Of a stretch of DNA of 64,000 nucleotides, positions 30,201 through 40,988 are shown piece by piece (the first letter of the stretch is position 1; every line of letters starts with the position of its first letter). Under the pieces are notes generated by a model. That model worked only from the letters and a program-made list of their open reading frames with translations. It was not told the origin of the DNA and searched no databases. The stretch spans positions 25,585,505 to 25,649,504 of the forward strand of contig OX419336.1 in NCBI GenBank assembly GCA_948470475.1, in the 5' to 3' direction. This DNA comes from Galaxea fascicularis. Taxonomy: Eukaryota; Cnidaria; Anthozoa; Scleractinia; Euphylliidae. The translations under genes were made by a program, and so were the position numbers.

Positions 30201-33200
30201 GCTGCAGAAAAAAATTAAAAAGCAGTAAATGATTGAAGTCAATGTTAAGCAAACAAGTGTTATAAATGAAAGTAAAAGTATTAAAAAAAAGATAATTCAG
30301 CTGATGATTTATAAATTCTAAAAGTGTTCTTCCAACATTCAGCATGGTTTATCAGCCTATAATGCAGGCATTTTGTCACACACCTACAATACTGCCAGCT
30401 ATGCAGGCTAAGCTTATTGACCAATGACAGTGTGCACATTGACTTGGTTAATATAGAACTGGTGATACTAGTGATTTAGATGTTGGGAATGACTAACCCT
30501 TTGTGTGGAAAAGCAATTTGTCTCTTAAACTGAACACCTACACTGTATGTTTATGAGAAGGGAGGTATGAAGCACATGGCACAGCTTTTCAATTAAAACT
30601 CAAATTTTAAACAAGGGATTTAAACAGGTCAAGAAATCCTTTTGAAGATGGGCAAAGGTCTGTAGGTCTGACTGGGTAATTTTACTTGAAGTACAGTAAA
30701 TTATCATACCAATGCACTGTATACACTGTAGTCTGGAGGGACGTCCATTATTCCTTGATCAATGTCTAAACATGGTCTCTGATGTTTACTCTTCAGTGTC
30801 AGAAGATTTGGCTGCTATGCCATCATCAGTTTCTGTCGAAGGTGCCTGTCATCAACGTACAGTTTCAGAAATATTTATACTTCCCCATGGAAGGTTTTTG
30901 TTTTGCACTCCCCTTCGAAACAGGCCATTACAGTTTACCTTTTAATACTTTGCTTAGAACTAAAATTTTCACTTCCAAAATCCACCTCAACCTAGGAATT
31001 TCCAATGACCTTCCATGGGGTGGGTATCAATTTTTTTCTGGAACTGCACAATAAGTAACCAATTAAGTATACAATGTACACTTTGTGCATTTATTCTCCA
31101 TAAACTTAAGTCATACTACATTTCTGAAATTTAATCATCCAACAGAAAATATATATGATATCTTAAACAAGCCACAGGGTTACGACTTGAGATAAAGATG
31201 ATTGATGATGCCAATGATGTAGACTAATAAACAGCTACTTTTGGCTCTGATCAGTATACTTAGACTAGATTTCACAGTCATAAAGAGCCTTTACTATTAA
31301 TATCATTTCACGTCATTAATGAATAGTATGTAGAACATAATTGGAATTACCTGTAAGCTCCACATTAAAAACCCATTTTAAATTTTATGTCTGTCACAAC
31401 ATATACATGTAGATTCTGAAGTGGGGTCTGTCACAGAACACTTGAATCAACATTCAAGCCAAATTCTCTCCGGTGAGTACAAGCTGAGTAAATACGTGTT
31501 ATCTTGATGTAAATCTTCATGAGCACTTAATACCTGTTGCCTGCATGCACAACACAATAAAATCATCTTGCGCAGTGAGAGAAATGTAGCAATTACGGCT
31601 GTCAGCAGGATTTCATGGGAAAATCTTAAGCCATGTGTTTCTACTAAACATGACTGATGACAGAATTTATTGGTTTCCTGTGAGAGGGGGATAACTAGGT
31701 CATGCTACACATTAACATTTTGAAAAGGTAGAGATATCAGAACAGTGTGGTACATGTATATGTGTATTTGAATCCAAGAGTTAAACGTTCCCCTGTCACC
31801 AGTTAACATAATCTTGCATTTGCAAGCAATTTTTAATAGTAACATTATATGTATTAAATAATTGCAGCATTCACTGATGTTGCTCCAGAAATGTTTTATG
31901 CCTGGCAAAATGAAGTATATGGGTGGCAACATCCCAACACAATCACCATGCCACTAGAGCTGGTAAGCACAAGTGCATATTCTTGATTAGTTTTGCCTTG
32001 GAATTGATTCTGTGTATTTCAAACCGTCATTCTTGAACACTTTGAAGCCAACCACATCATGAAAATTTTCAACAGCTGTGCCACCAAGCAGCAGAAGATA
32101 TGATGCCATTGGTTATGTATTTTTCCAACAACAATGCTTGTGACATATTCAGGGATGACTTCTGCAGGTAAATATATCATTTGAGTCAAATCCAGCCTCA
32201 ATAATTAATTTTACTTGATAATCATAAGAAAATCATTCAAAACATTTACTAATAAGCATTACTTAAATAATCTTGTGTACAATTTTGCAAAGCTAGCTAA
32301 TGTTAAAACATTTTCTCAAAGTACTGTATTGTGACAGGGTTTAACTTCTTTATTTACATGTGTCTGCGCATGAAAAGCAAACCCAGAATATTAATAATTC
32401 AAGACAATAATAATACATTGTTGATAATCATTAATTTTCATCTTTCTTCCATCCCTTGTCACAATCAACTGAAATTTATTTGCTTTGCTTTTTTGTAAGT
32501 GTGTTTGATAATCAAATTTAAGTTAATGGAGAACATTCTGCTGAACTTTCCCGGTTTTTTGGTACAACCTTTCACAACTGATAATTATTATTAGTTAAGA
32601 AAAACATTCCACTGAAACATCATATATCATAAACATACAAACGTGTATTGGATATACATGTAGTAGTTAACAAATTCATGATTATCATTGTGTCAGGAAC
32701 ATACTAAGCAACCCAGATGTCATAGAGGCATGCAACAGAGTGTACTTTTGGGCCACTGAGAGCTGCCCTGACAGTGCTGAAAGTAAGTATACAACTTTGT
32801 TACAGCTAGTAACACTTACAGTGTGACCAGGATAAACCATAACGCTTAGGGCTGGTTCACACTTTGACATAAGCGCATAAGCATAAGCATAAGCATAAAC
32901 ATAAGCATAAGAAAAATACATGTGTGAACCGGGGTTACATAAGCATAAGCATAAACATAAGCATAAGCACAAGGAATGGAAGTTTTTCCATTCCTTGTGT
33001 TTATGCTTATGCTTATGCTTATGCTTATGTAACCCCGGTTCACACATGTATTTTTTCTTATGCTTATGCTTATGTCAAAGTGTGAACCAGCCCTTACAAA
33101 TTTTGAAAGCAACAAATGGCCAAGATACAACAAACAAAACTTAGCATGCTACAAGCTGTAATCAAAAGGGTGGAAATGATGTTCTGAACACATGTTGGTT

Positions 33201-36200
33201 TCATTTGTCTGTTATCAAAAGATTAAATTTTAAAGAATGAACTGTTGCATACCAGGTTGCAGAACACCTAATTATTAATGTGTCAACACAGGGCTAAAAT
33301 CTTTTTCAAGCATATGTAAATGCTAGCAGTAACAAGCCATAAGAGAAATCATAGTTCCAGTTTTGTCCATGCTTTCAAATAGTTGGACCATTGTACATGT
33401 ATATAGTTACAAATGAAACTACAGCCATCTGTACAGCAAACAAAAATTAGACCCTACTCAATTTACAAATGTGATAGCCCAAAAAGAAATTCAATTTATT
33501 CAATTAAATTCCTTTCCTTTTGTTTAAGTTCAAGGAATACTTCAGCTTCCAGCAACAACACCGATGCTTGCTGCAATTTGCCACAATGCTGCAGGAAATG
33601 CTATGCCTCCAACTGTTCTCACAAACTGTATGTAATTGTTTACTGTGTTAAAATTTGCACATTTTCAATCAAGTACTATGTCAATATTATTGAATAATAT
33701 TGTTATTTTAACTCACAAAGTACATTTGTATACTGCTTATTTTTGACATACTGTATAGTGAATGATGTTCAAGGTGTGGTGACATTCATTTTGGCTGCAA
33801 CGGAACGCCAGCAAGACCAGACAGTGCTAAGGTACAGCTGCACATATAGATGTTTTGGTATAAACTTATGAATTAGGTGGTTTTATAACTGTCGTGTTGG
33901 GCGATTTCACTGCTTTTATTTCTGAACTTACAACTTTACAACATGACAATATGGTGGCTAGTATATCTTTCTCGCACGTGTCCTCGGGAATCCCGCGGGT
34001 CCAAATTTCATGGAGCGAGTTTCTCCATGACAATAACCCCAGAGAACAATTTTGCATCTCAGGCAAGTAACTGAATTTCTCTAGTGCCCACAAAACAAGT
34101 CAAAACGTACTTTCACTGTCAACTGACTGCTTGATTGGAAAAATTCATGATGAAAAAAAATATATTGGTGATCATGTTACTATAAATTTCCATATCTAGA
34201 AGGAGTAGAGAAATAAGAGAAAGGCAAGACCAGGAGTACCAGGAAAGCCTTGCAATAGACAGAGAAAGGGTAAGATACACAACAGTTTTAGTTATGGATT
34301 ACTCTCACATTATACATTATTGAAATAAGAAAATAAAATCAATTGATTCCAAAATGGGTTTTGTTTTGTTTTGGACACTGTGGCCTTATTCACTGACTAA
34401 GCATGATTTTTAAAGATTAAGGGGTTCTTCTGGGTGTGTTTTTTACATTTCTGCTATAACTGACTCATCATCTTGAAGTGGTAAAAGTCTCAGAAAAAAA
34501 TCAATGTTGGAAAATTTTCACGTGAACGTCCTTATGTTAAGAACTTACAACAAGCTAAGGGATCTCCTGACAGTTATTTATAATATAATTAGAATCAATT
34601 CGGTCTTCACAATACTTCCCAGCTCAAAGATGATGATGGCACATTAATATTTAATAAATTCCTTGCTTTGGTCCTTAACAGGATCGGCAGAGGTTAGAAG
34701 AGGAGGAAGCAATGGAAAGACAAAGGATAGCTACTGAGGTAATGAATCACAGTATAAAGGACAAATATTACATATTGTTCCATCTGAGGATGCCTTTGCA
34801 TCTAGTACACAATAGTCAATCTACCCAAGCACATATGGTGTATTTTGTTTACCTAAAATAAAAATTAATTAATAATTACATTTTTTGGTGACTTGTAACA
34901 CATGAATAATTAACTAGAACTCGTCACTTCTGCCCTTTTCCATAATGAGTGCAATGTTGAGAGTATCATTCAGTCAGCGACACTGACATACATGAACTCG
35001 TAAACAAGAAATCCAAGTTCTCCCAAAAGGAGTCTAACATATGAAAGTCCAATTACTACAAGTGCACCGTACAACTTTCAGATGCTCTATCAGTTAGCTA
35101 CAGAACAAACATTCTGTATACTGCTAGGATTTAAATGTCACTGCATGAAATAGCAATAATATCTCAAGGAATGCTGTTGATATTGGGGCTTAAAGGTTTA
35201 TCTGATTTTCTCATATCATATTTTAAGGTAAACGAAAATGCAATAAGAGAAGTACTAGAGCAGCTGCCAGAAGAACCATTGGAGAATGTTAACACCGTGA
35301 GAATTAGACTCAGAGGACTCCAGGGCAACACAGTACAAAGAACGTTTTATACCACTGACACCACAGAGGTAATGTTCCTTATACTGTCGCTACGTAGCTC
35401 ATGTTTGTGAAGGTGAATGACACACCAAACAGATCCGAAAGCAGAGTCTCTCAAAACTGTTCAGAGCTTGGCAACTAGAGTTTAACAACTGTTCTTTCCA
35501 TTTTCAAGGCCCTGTTTATAGTATTCACGGATGTAATAATTTCTATTTACCTGGATTGTTCCACCTCATCCTCTCGACATCCTCGAATTCCTAAACGTAG
35601 AACGCAACTATACGTAACCATTATTTTGCAGTTTGACATGGGTATGGTAGCCTTGTCCCCAGGGCCTCTCCTCGGGAAAGATCGTTGAGCCATCTGTATG
35701 GAGCCCCACATTTCAGCGGATTTTTGTTGAGGATGTGTCTTAGGATGTGTCCTTTCTTTTACGATTTGCTACGTTTGGTCCATATCAAAAATTGTACAAA
35801 AATTTACAGAACAAACCGTTAAAAATTTCCAAGGAAGATTATTCATCCATTGATTTTTTGGTCACCTCAGAGGGTGCTAGTGGTCGCTTGTGGTTTTAAG
35901 GACAAATCACCTAATATTTTTTTCGCTTAGATAAATCTTAGTACCTGTCCGAAAGATATTGTGCCGTTTTGTGCCTATTTCAAGCAATTATTGACATGTT
36001 ATAGGCTGTAAGGGGCATGGGCCTATTCCTTTCATGACATCACAAACTATAAAATGCATGTAAAGCAGTTTGTGACGTCGTGTAAAGTATAGACCCATGC
36101 CCCTTACTAGCTCGGTCGTGGGACAGTCAAGATTTGGTTTAAAAAGGCGCAGAAAGGCTCAATGTGCTTCGAACAGGTGCAAGATATATTTAAGCGAGAA

Positions 36201-36431
36201 AATATATTTTGGGGTTAGCTAACTGTCACACCAACATCTCTTTGTTTACCTATACATTTTCAGGTACTCTTCCGTGCAGCCTTTGCTTTGCTGGCCTTAC
36301 CGTCCCCGCATTTCAGACTGAGGAGATCAGTGTCCGCAAATGGGACAACCATAGAAAACAATGGCGTAACATTACAAGAACTAGTGCAGGATAACACTAC
36401 ACTGTTAGTTGAAATAAATGACGAAGAGTGA
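27257..36431 (+). CDS. UAS/UBX-domain protein (FAF1/FAF2-like ubiquitin adaptor), 17 exons
   Basis: Exons: 27257-27439, 27826-27984, 28407-28878, 29140-29250, 29515-29580, 30104-30151, 30797-30841, 31413-31472, 31868-31962, 32076-32167, 32697-32782, 33529-33627, 33759-33831, 34200-34269, 34682-34738, 35228-35368, 36264-36431. All phases agree and the sum, 2,025 nt, codes for 674 residues. The N-terminus (about 115 residues) is unrecognised. A Thr/Ser-rich low-complexity region covers about 130-380. A UAS thioredoxin-like domain follows from about 395 to 510 (FRDDFCRNILSNPDVIEACN, VYFWATESCPDS, TTPMLAAI). Next come a coiled coil at 530-572 (IRERQDQEYQESLAIDRER, the FAF signature) and a UBX-like ubiquitin fold at 575-674 (LPEEPLENVNTVRIRLRG, RTFYTTDTTEVLFRAAF). 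Known relatives recruit p97/VCP to ubiquitinated clients. No UBA domain is visible. The start is uncertain because the first exon also has an acceptor at 27245. Confidence 0.8.
27441..27765. repeat. Minisatellite with TACTAACAG units in intron 1 of the UAS/UBX gene
   Basis: About 14 clear CTAACA half-units alternate between a ~23-bp form (CTAACAGTTGATTCACTCAC) and an ~18-bp form (CTAACATTTGATTCAGTA), giving a composite period near 41 bp. The array starts immediately after the GTAAAC splice donor at 27440 and ends about 60 bp before the next acceptor. Confidence 0.9.
32849..33093. mobile_element. Palindromic MITE with internal ATAAGC repeats (intron 11 of the UAS/UBX gene)
   Basis: The 245-bp unit is a nearly perfect inverted repeat. 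It starts GGGCTGGTTCACACTTTGAC and ends with its reverse complement. Each arm contains tandem ATAAGC hexamers and GTGTGAACCGGGGTTACATA. The centre is an inverted GGAATGGAAG/CTTCCATTCC-type match. TTA flanks both ends (32846-32848 and 33094-33096), the PIF/Harbinger target type. Long peptide frames seen here (repeats of His-Lys or Leu-Cys) are artefacts of the hexamers. Confidence 0.9.
36008..36107. repeat. 100-bp inverted repeat (hairpin or small MITE)
   Basis: The left arm GTAAGGGGCATGGGCCTAT is matched by ATAGACCCATGCCCCTTAC at the right. The inner parts TGACATCACAAACT and AGTTTGTGACGTCG also pair. It lies in the last intron of the UAS/UBX gene. Target duplication not clear. Confidence 0.75.
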
Positions 36432-37504
36432 ACATTTGGTACATTTGGGGCACCCAACGGTTCATTTCGGTGGAGATCTGTTCGGGTGCTTTTGTTCTCG
36501 AGAAAATCTCAAATTAGTTTTTTCATAAAAATTTCACCTCAAAAATTTCATTTCAATATGTGTTAAAAAGTGCGAAACAGAGTCAGCGTAGCATTTCAAG
36601 CCAACAACATCTGGCATCAGATTCATGACCTAAAACGGCATCCGAACAGATCAGTCTGTATTTGCTAACAGAGATACCCCTTAAATGTTTGCAACAGATT
36701 TGATAAGGTACATCCTCATTGTAAATTGGCCATCACTGCGGTATACTTGGCCGGCGGTCAATAGAGGAACCTTGATTTAACGAACCTCCCTATAACGCCT
36801 TACTAAATGACCTGTTCATAAATTGTTTTTATTTAATTGTAATTTGTAGCGACTTTGCTAAATGATCGCTTGGCAATTTTTCATGTTTGCTAGTTTTCTA
36901 TTACTCATAATTTCGTTGTGGTTTTTACATTTCCCTTACCAGCAGTTGTCGTATGTGACGCAAGCTTCCTCTGTCCAGATTCGAGTACTTACTTATTTTA
37001 GTGCAATTATTAACAGTGCATGTATACTCTGGAATGTATATATCATTTGAATGGAAGAGGTTTTATTTCCAGTTAAATATAATCAATATTAAGACACATG
37101 CACGTAGGAGTGGTAGAATTGTTATTGTTTCCATCTGATCCATATACTAGATGAGTCAGTTTTTATCATACAAGGAACCCCTTATCAGGCAGTTTCTGGC
37201 GAAATTAGATCTCGATGAGTATTTGTTTTATAAATGATGTACAATAGAAACGCGCTGATTTTTGTTGCGCAAGGCAGTAGCTGGAAATAAGAAGACTGGT
37301 TTAAATATTATTGTGCTGGAAATAAAAGACTAATTTCATTTTTATTGTATTGGTGAGCTCCAAAGGAAAAGCAAAAAGCGCAGGGGTAGGGACTTCGTTG
37401 ATAGTGATCTAAACAATACATTGATTGCGATTTGATTGAATACTTAAAAAGGAAAGTGGACCATTTTTCAATGAGAAAACAAGCCAGACTTGTCATTAAA
37501 CACG
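36432..37504. other. Downstream of the UAS/UBX gene, no gene seen
   Basis: AT-rich DNA with short frames only. The first few hundred bases should contain the 3' UTR of the UAS/UBX gene. AATAAA occurs near 37320, but its use is unproven. Confidence 0.4.
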
Positions 37505-37960
37505 CAACTCAGTGTTCACTCATTAAACCCAGAGAATGTTAATCTATTAAATAACGAGAATGTATAATCTAATGAAAAAAGGAGAAAGCCAACTTATTAA
37601 TCACAGAGAATGTAAACTTATTAAACACTGAAAAGGTAAACTTATTAAACGCCGAGAAGGTAAACTTATTAATCACCGAGAATGTTAACTTATTAATCAC
37701 CGAGAAGGTAAACTTATTAATCACCGAGAAGGTAAACTTATTAAATATCGAGAATGTTAACTTATTGAACATCGAGAAGGTAAACTTATTAATCACCGAG
37801 AAGGTAAACTTATTAAACATCGAGAATGTTAACTTATTAAACATGGAGAGGATCACCGTATTAAACACAGAGAATGTAGACATATTTACACGGAGAATGT
37901 CAACTTATTATACATCGAGAATGTAAACATTAGAATGTTAACCTATTAAACATTGAGAAT
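37505..37960. repeat. 24-bp minisatellite
   Basis: Roughly 18 tandem units of about 24 bp, typified by GTAAACTTATTAATCACCGA plus GAAG, with ATCGAGAATGTTAACTTATT variants. Copies at the edges are more degenerate. Because 24 is a multiple of 3, the minus strand has a repeated Phe-Ser-Val-Ile-Asn-Lys frame (37883-37569), which I regard as an artefact. Confidence 0.88.
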
Positions 37961-37974
37961 ACCTTCACACTTTG

Positions 37975-38310
37975 AAAATGACGCTTTGAACTTAACTTAT
38001 TAAGTTTACGGCGTAATCGGTTACGACGTAATATTTACCACGTAAAATTCCTTAAAAATTGAACGTTGTACTTTGACGTTGCACTCTAACTATAACGTCT
38101 CGATTTAAAGACGTCATTTTACGTGTCGATAATTATACGTGGTGTCATTACGACGTGAATTACATGTCCTTTGAATTTTACGTCGTAATTTTACGAAATG
38201 ATATATTTACAGCGTACATTCTTGTCACGTCTAGCTGATGTTGACCAGACGTTAATTGGATGCCCAAGGATTAGGTCGTGAATTTTACGACGTAATATTT
38301 ATGACAGTAA
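37975..38310. repeat. ACGTAA-rich segment
   Basis: The block has many variants of TTTACGACGTAATATTTA in both orientations (for example at about 38020-38033, 38175-38200 and 38283-38300). The spacing is irregular. It ends directly before the reading frame of the next gene and may be its 5' region or the end of a mobile element. Confidence 0.55.
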
Positions 38311-39660
38311 AATGACATCCTGGACGTGTTGGAGGTGTTTGTACGTCTAAAAAGTGCTCAAAGTGTTTTGAGCAGCAATGAACGCCATACAGCCTTGCAC
38401 TTTTTCGCCTCAGTCTTCCAGCAACAGGTACAGGTCTTGGACATTCCTTTACGACCATACAAGGAAGCCGAAGAAAGGACTCAACAGGTCATGAGAGCTA
38501 AGACAATTGACCTCATTCAAGATACTGCGGGTAAATTTGTCCATTTCAATCCACATGACATACCTGATTTTGTTCGTGATTTGGTGGGCAGTAAGAAGTG
38601 GAAGTCCACATTTGGAAATCAGTTTGAAAGCAAGATAGATCATGAAGGCAACTTCCTGTCCAACCTTGCAGCTGAATACAAAAGCTGCAAAGATAAAGAA
38701 ACCAACAAGGCCATACGACTCCAGATGGCTAAACAGAAGCAAAAAGTGTTAATTGGACAAACACTGCGGGACAGTCGCATTTCTTTATCTGGTGCAACAT
38801 CAGATGTATTTAAGTCACAAGTCGATGCTGCCAAAAGCTTAGGAAGAATAAGAAGTTATAGTGATGAAAAGCGCAGACTTCTTTCTATTGTTGCTATGGA
38901 CTATTCTTACTCGACCCTCCAAAAACTGTTCAACTGCTCATCAAAAACCATTACAGCTGCAAGATTTGTTTGGACGTGGGGGTGTTCCGGCAGATAAATT
39001 CAAATTTACAAGGCAGTGTGTAAGTCCATACGTTCTGGAAGAACTGACAGAATTTTTGCATAGAGAGGATGTTTCAAGGCCATCTTCATGCCGGAGTGTC
39101 TTGGTCCAGGAGGAGGAGACTGCTGTGAGGTACTGGCAGGATACAGTCAAAGGACTTGTCAATCAGTACCTCCTGGAATTTCCAAATGGTGTAAAGCGAA
39201 CTTACATTTACACACACCTCCCTGTAAATTTTAGAGTGAACACCATGTTGGCTGGATTGTGCAACTTATGCGATGACTTTGGTCATTCAAACTTTGACGA
39301 ACTTTGTGAACTTATCACCGAGGTGTCATCAAAGTGCTCCGGCCTTAATGCATCCACATTGATCAAAGATGTGAGGAAGTACCAGAGGTTTCTAAAAACC
39401 ACTTTCCCCAACCTGGCAGAGAAACACTCACGGTGCCTTGAATTATGCTTGTCTCATGCCTTTGATTCTTGCACACAACCACATGATTCCACGATAGCAG
39501 AGTTAACATTGATTTATAATGTGCATGGCTCTCTCACACAGCACATTGAATCCTTGAGCAATGAAGATTCTTCAAAGGCTGATTTAAAGGAAAGATTAGA
39601 GGACAAGTTTAAGGTACACTTTGACTATTTAGGCCACTTGCTTCACACCAAACATCAAGG

Positions 39661-40202
39661 ATCCTGTGTTGAAAGAACAACAAACTGACGCTGTTTATTC
39701 TATTCCATGCAATGACTGTGATCATGAGTACATCGGACAGACCAAGCGTCAGCTTGGCACGCGTTTAAAAGAGCATCAAAAAGCAGTTTTTCTTTGCAAA
39801 AAGGAAAATTCCGCTTTGTTGGAACATGCTTGCCAAACCAACCATACAATAGCGTGGGATAATTCCAAAATTATCACCACTAACTGGCGGTACCATCAAC
39901 GGCTTTGTTTGGAAGCTTGGCACATCAACTCCGCCCACGCTCCTTTAAACCGTGACAATGGCGGCCTTTTACCTGACACCTATTTACACCTCATCAAAAC
40001 AAAAGGTCGTTAATTAGTAAGCGTATAAAAGGTTCCTTTTTGCAACACTAGATCACCCCTGATGAAGACACTAGACAGGAGTGTCGAAACGTTGGGTCGT
40101 GAATTGTAACTTTTTAAGTTACATTCATCAAACTTCAAACCAGAGTAGCATCAAACCATGTCTGATTGTCCACCTGGTTGCAGTGTGAACTTGAACATAC
40201 CT
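39661..40202 (+). mobile_element. 5'-truncated Penelope insertion with an 8-bp target duplication
   Basis: It contains only the last ~115 residues of the Penelope protein (GIY-YIG domain, HEYIGQTKRQLGTRLKEH, stop at 40013) and one terminal repeat with a ribozyme. CATCAAGG flanks both sides (39653-39660 and 40203-40210). Removing the insert and one duplication restores the host frame through HTKHQGEYYQFVRKNLKPGE. It therefore landed in an already spliced-type coding exon. The 5' truncation is typical of target-primed reverse transcription. Confidence 0.93.
40050..40106 (+). ncRNA. Hammerhead ribozyme motif in the truncated Penelope copy
   Basis: CTGATGA at 40059-40065, stem II GACACT/AGTGTC (40067-40072 and 40080-40085), GAAAC at 40086-40090 and the GTC cleavage triplet at 40096-40098. 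Stem I pairs ATCAC with GTGA. Confidence 0.85.
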
Positions 40203-40805
40203 CATCAAGGTGAATATTACCAGTTTGTGCGGAAGAATTTGAAACCTGGAGAGTGTGTGGTAGTTATCGACTACAAGATGAAGCTGGAACTGGGCAAACG
40301 GAGCAGGGAGATCCAGCGAGACTGGTATGGCAAGAGGGGGTTATCGTTACATGGCTGTTATGTTGTCGCAAGATTAGGAGAACAGGAACGAAGCAGTGAG
40401 GTTTTAGATTTGTGGTCTGATGACACCAAGCAGGATGCTTTCTTCACTCAGAGTGCATTGGATGTCTGCTTCACCTGGTTGGAGAGGACATTTCCAGGAT
40501 TCTCTGTGTACCTAATTTCGGGTATGTATTTGTTGTATTGCATCTTAAATTATTATTTGTAAGCTTTGCTAAATTTCTCACATGTTGTTTAAAAGTTCAA
40601 ATAAACTTTTCATTTTTACACATTATAGTGGGACCCAAGCTTATGACCACTTATTATCGTACTACACTGTATTTTCACCATAACTTGCAATCTGCCACCT
40701 TTTCTCTTTCACATGAAATTTGTGGTCTTACAGTGGTTTTATGAAAGAGGGCCCACTGTATTTATCACATTAACATATTTGCAATGGTCAGTTATAGGTG
40801 TATAA

Positions 40806-40988
40806 TAGACCCTATGCAAATATGGCTGCCTTTTTATGATTCCTTTGTTCGTATTTAAAATAGCCTCCCCAACTTTGCTTTTGAGACAAAAATTGAAAAG
40901 AATTTATTATCCGAAACCCGAGGCTAGTGAGGCTGTTTTATAAGAACAAAAGAATAATTTAAAAGTAGCCATTTTTGCATAGGGTCTA
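40806..40988. mobile_element. Short MITE, 183 bp, TAA target duplication
   Basis: The left end TAGACCCTATGCAAATATGG matches the inverted right end TAGACCCTATGCAAAAATGG. TAA lies outside both ends (40803-40805 and 40989-40991). The arms extend about 65 bp with mismatches. It sits in the first intron (40522-41488) of the transposase-protease gene. Confidence 0.88.

Noticed and set aside
32685..33144. Several ORFs with His-Lys and Leu-Cys repeats
   Set aside because: They come from the ATAAGC hexamers of the palindromic MITE and differ only in frame and strand.
37569..37883. 104-codon minus-strand ORF with a repeated Phe-Ser-Val-Ile-Asn-Lys pattern
   Set aside because: It is a reading of the 24-bp minisatellite, whose period is a multiple of three.
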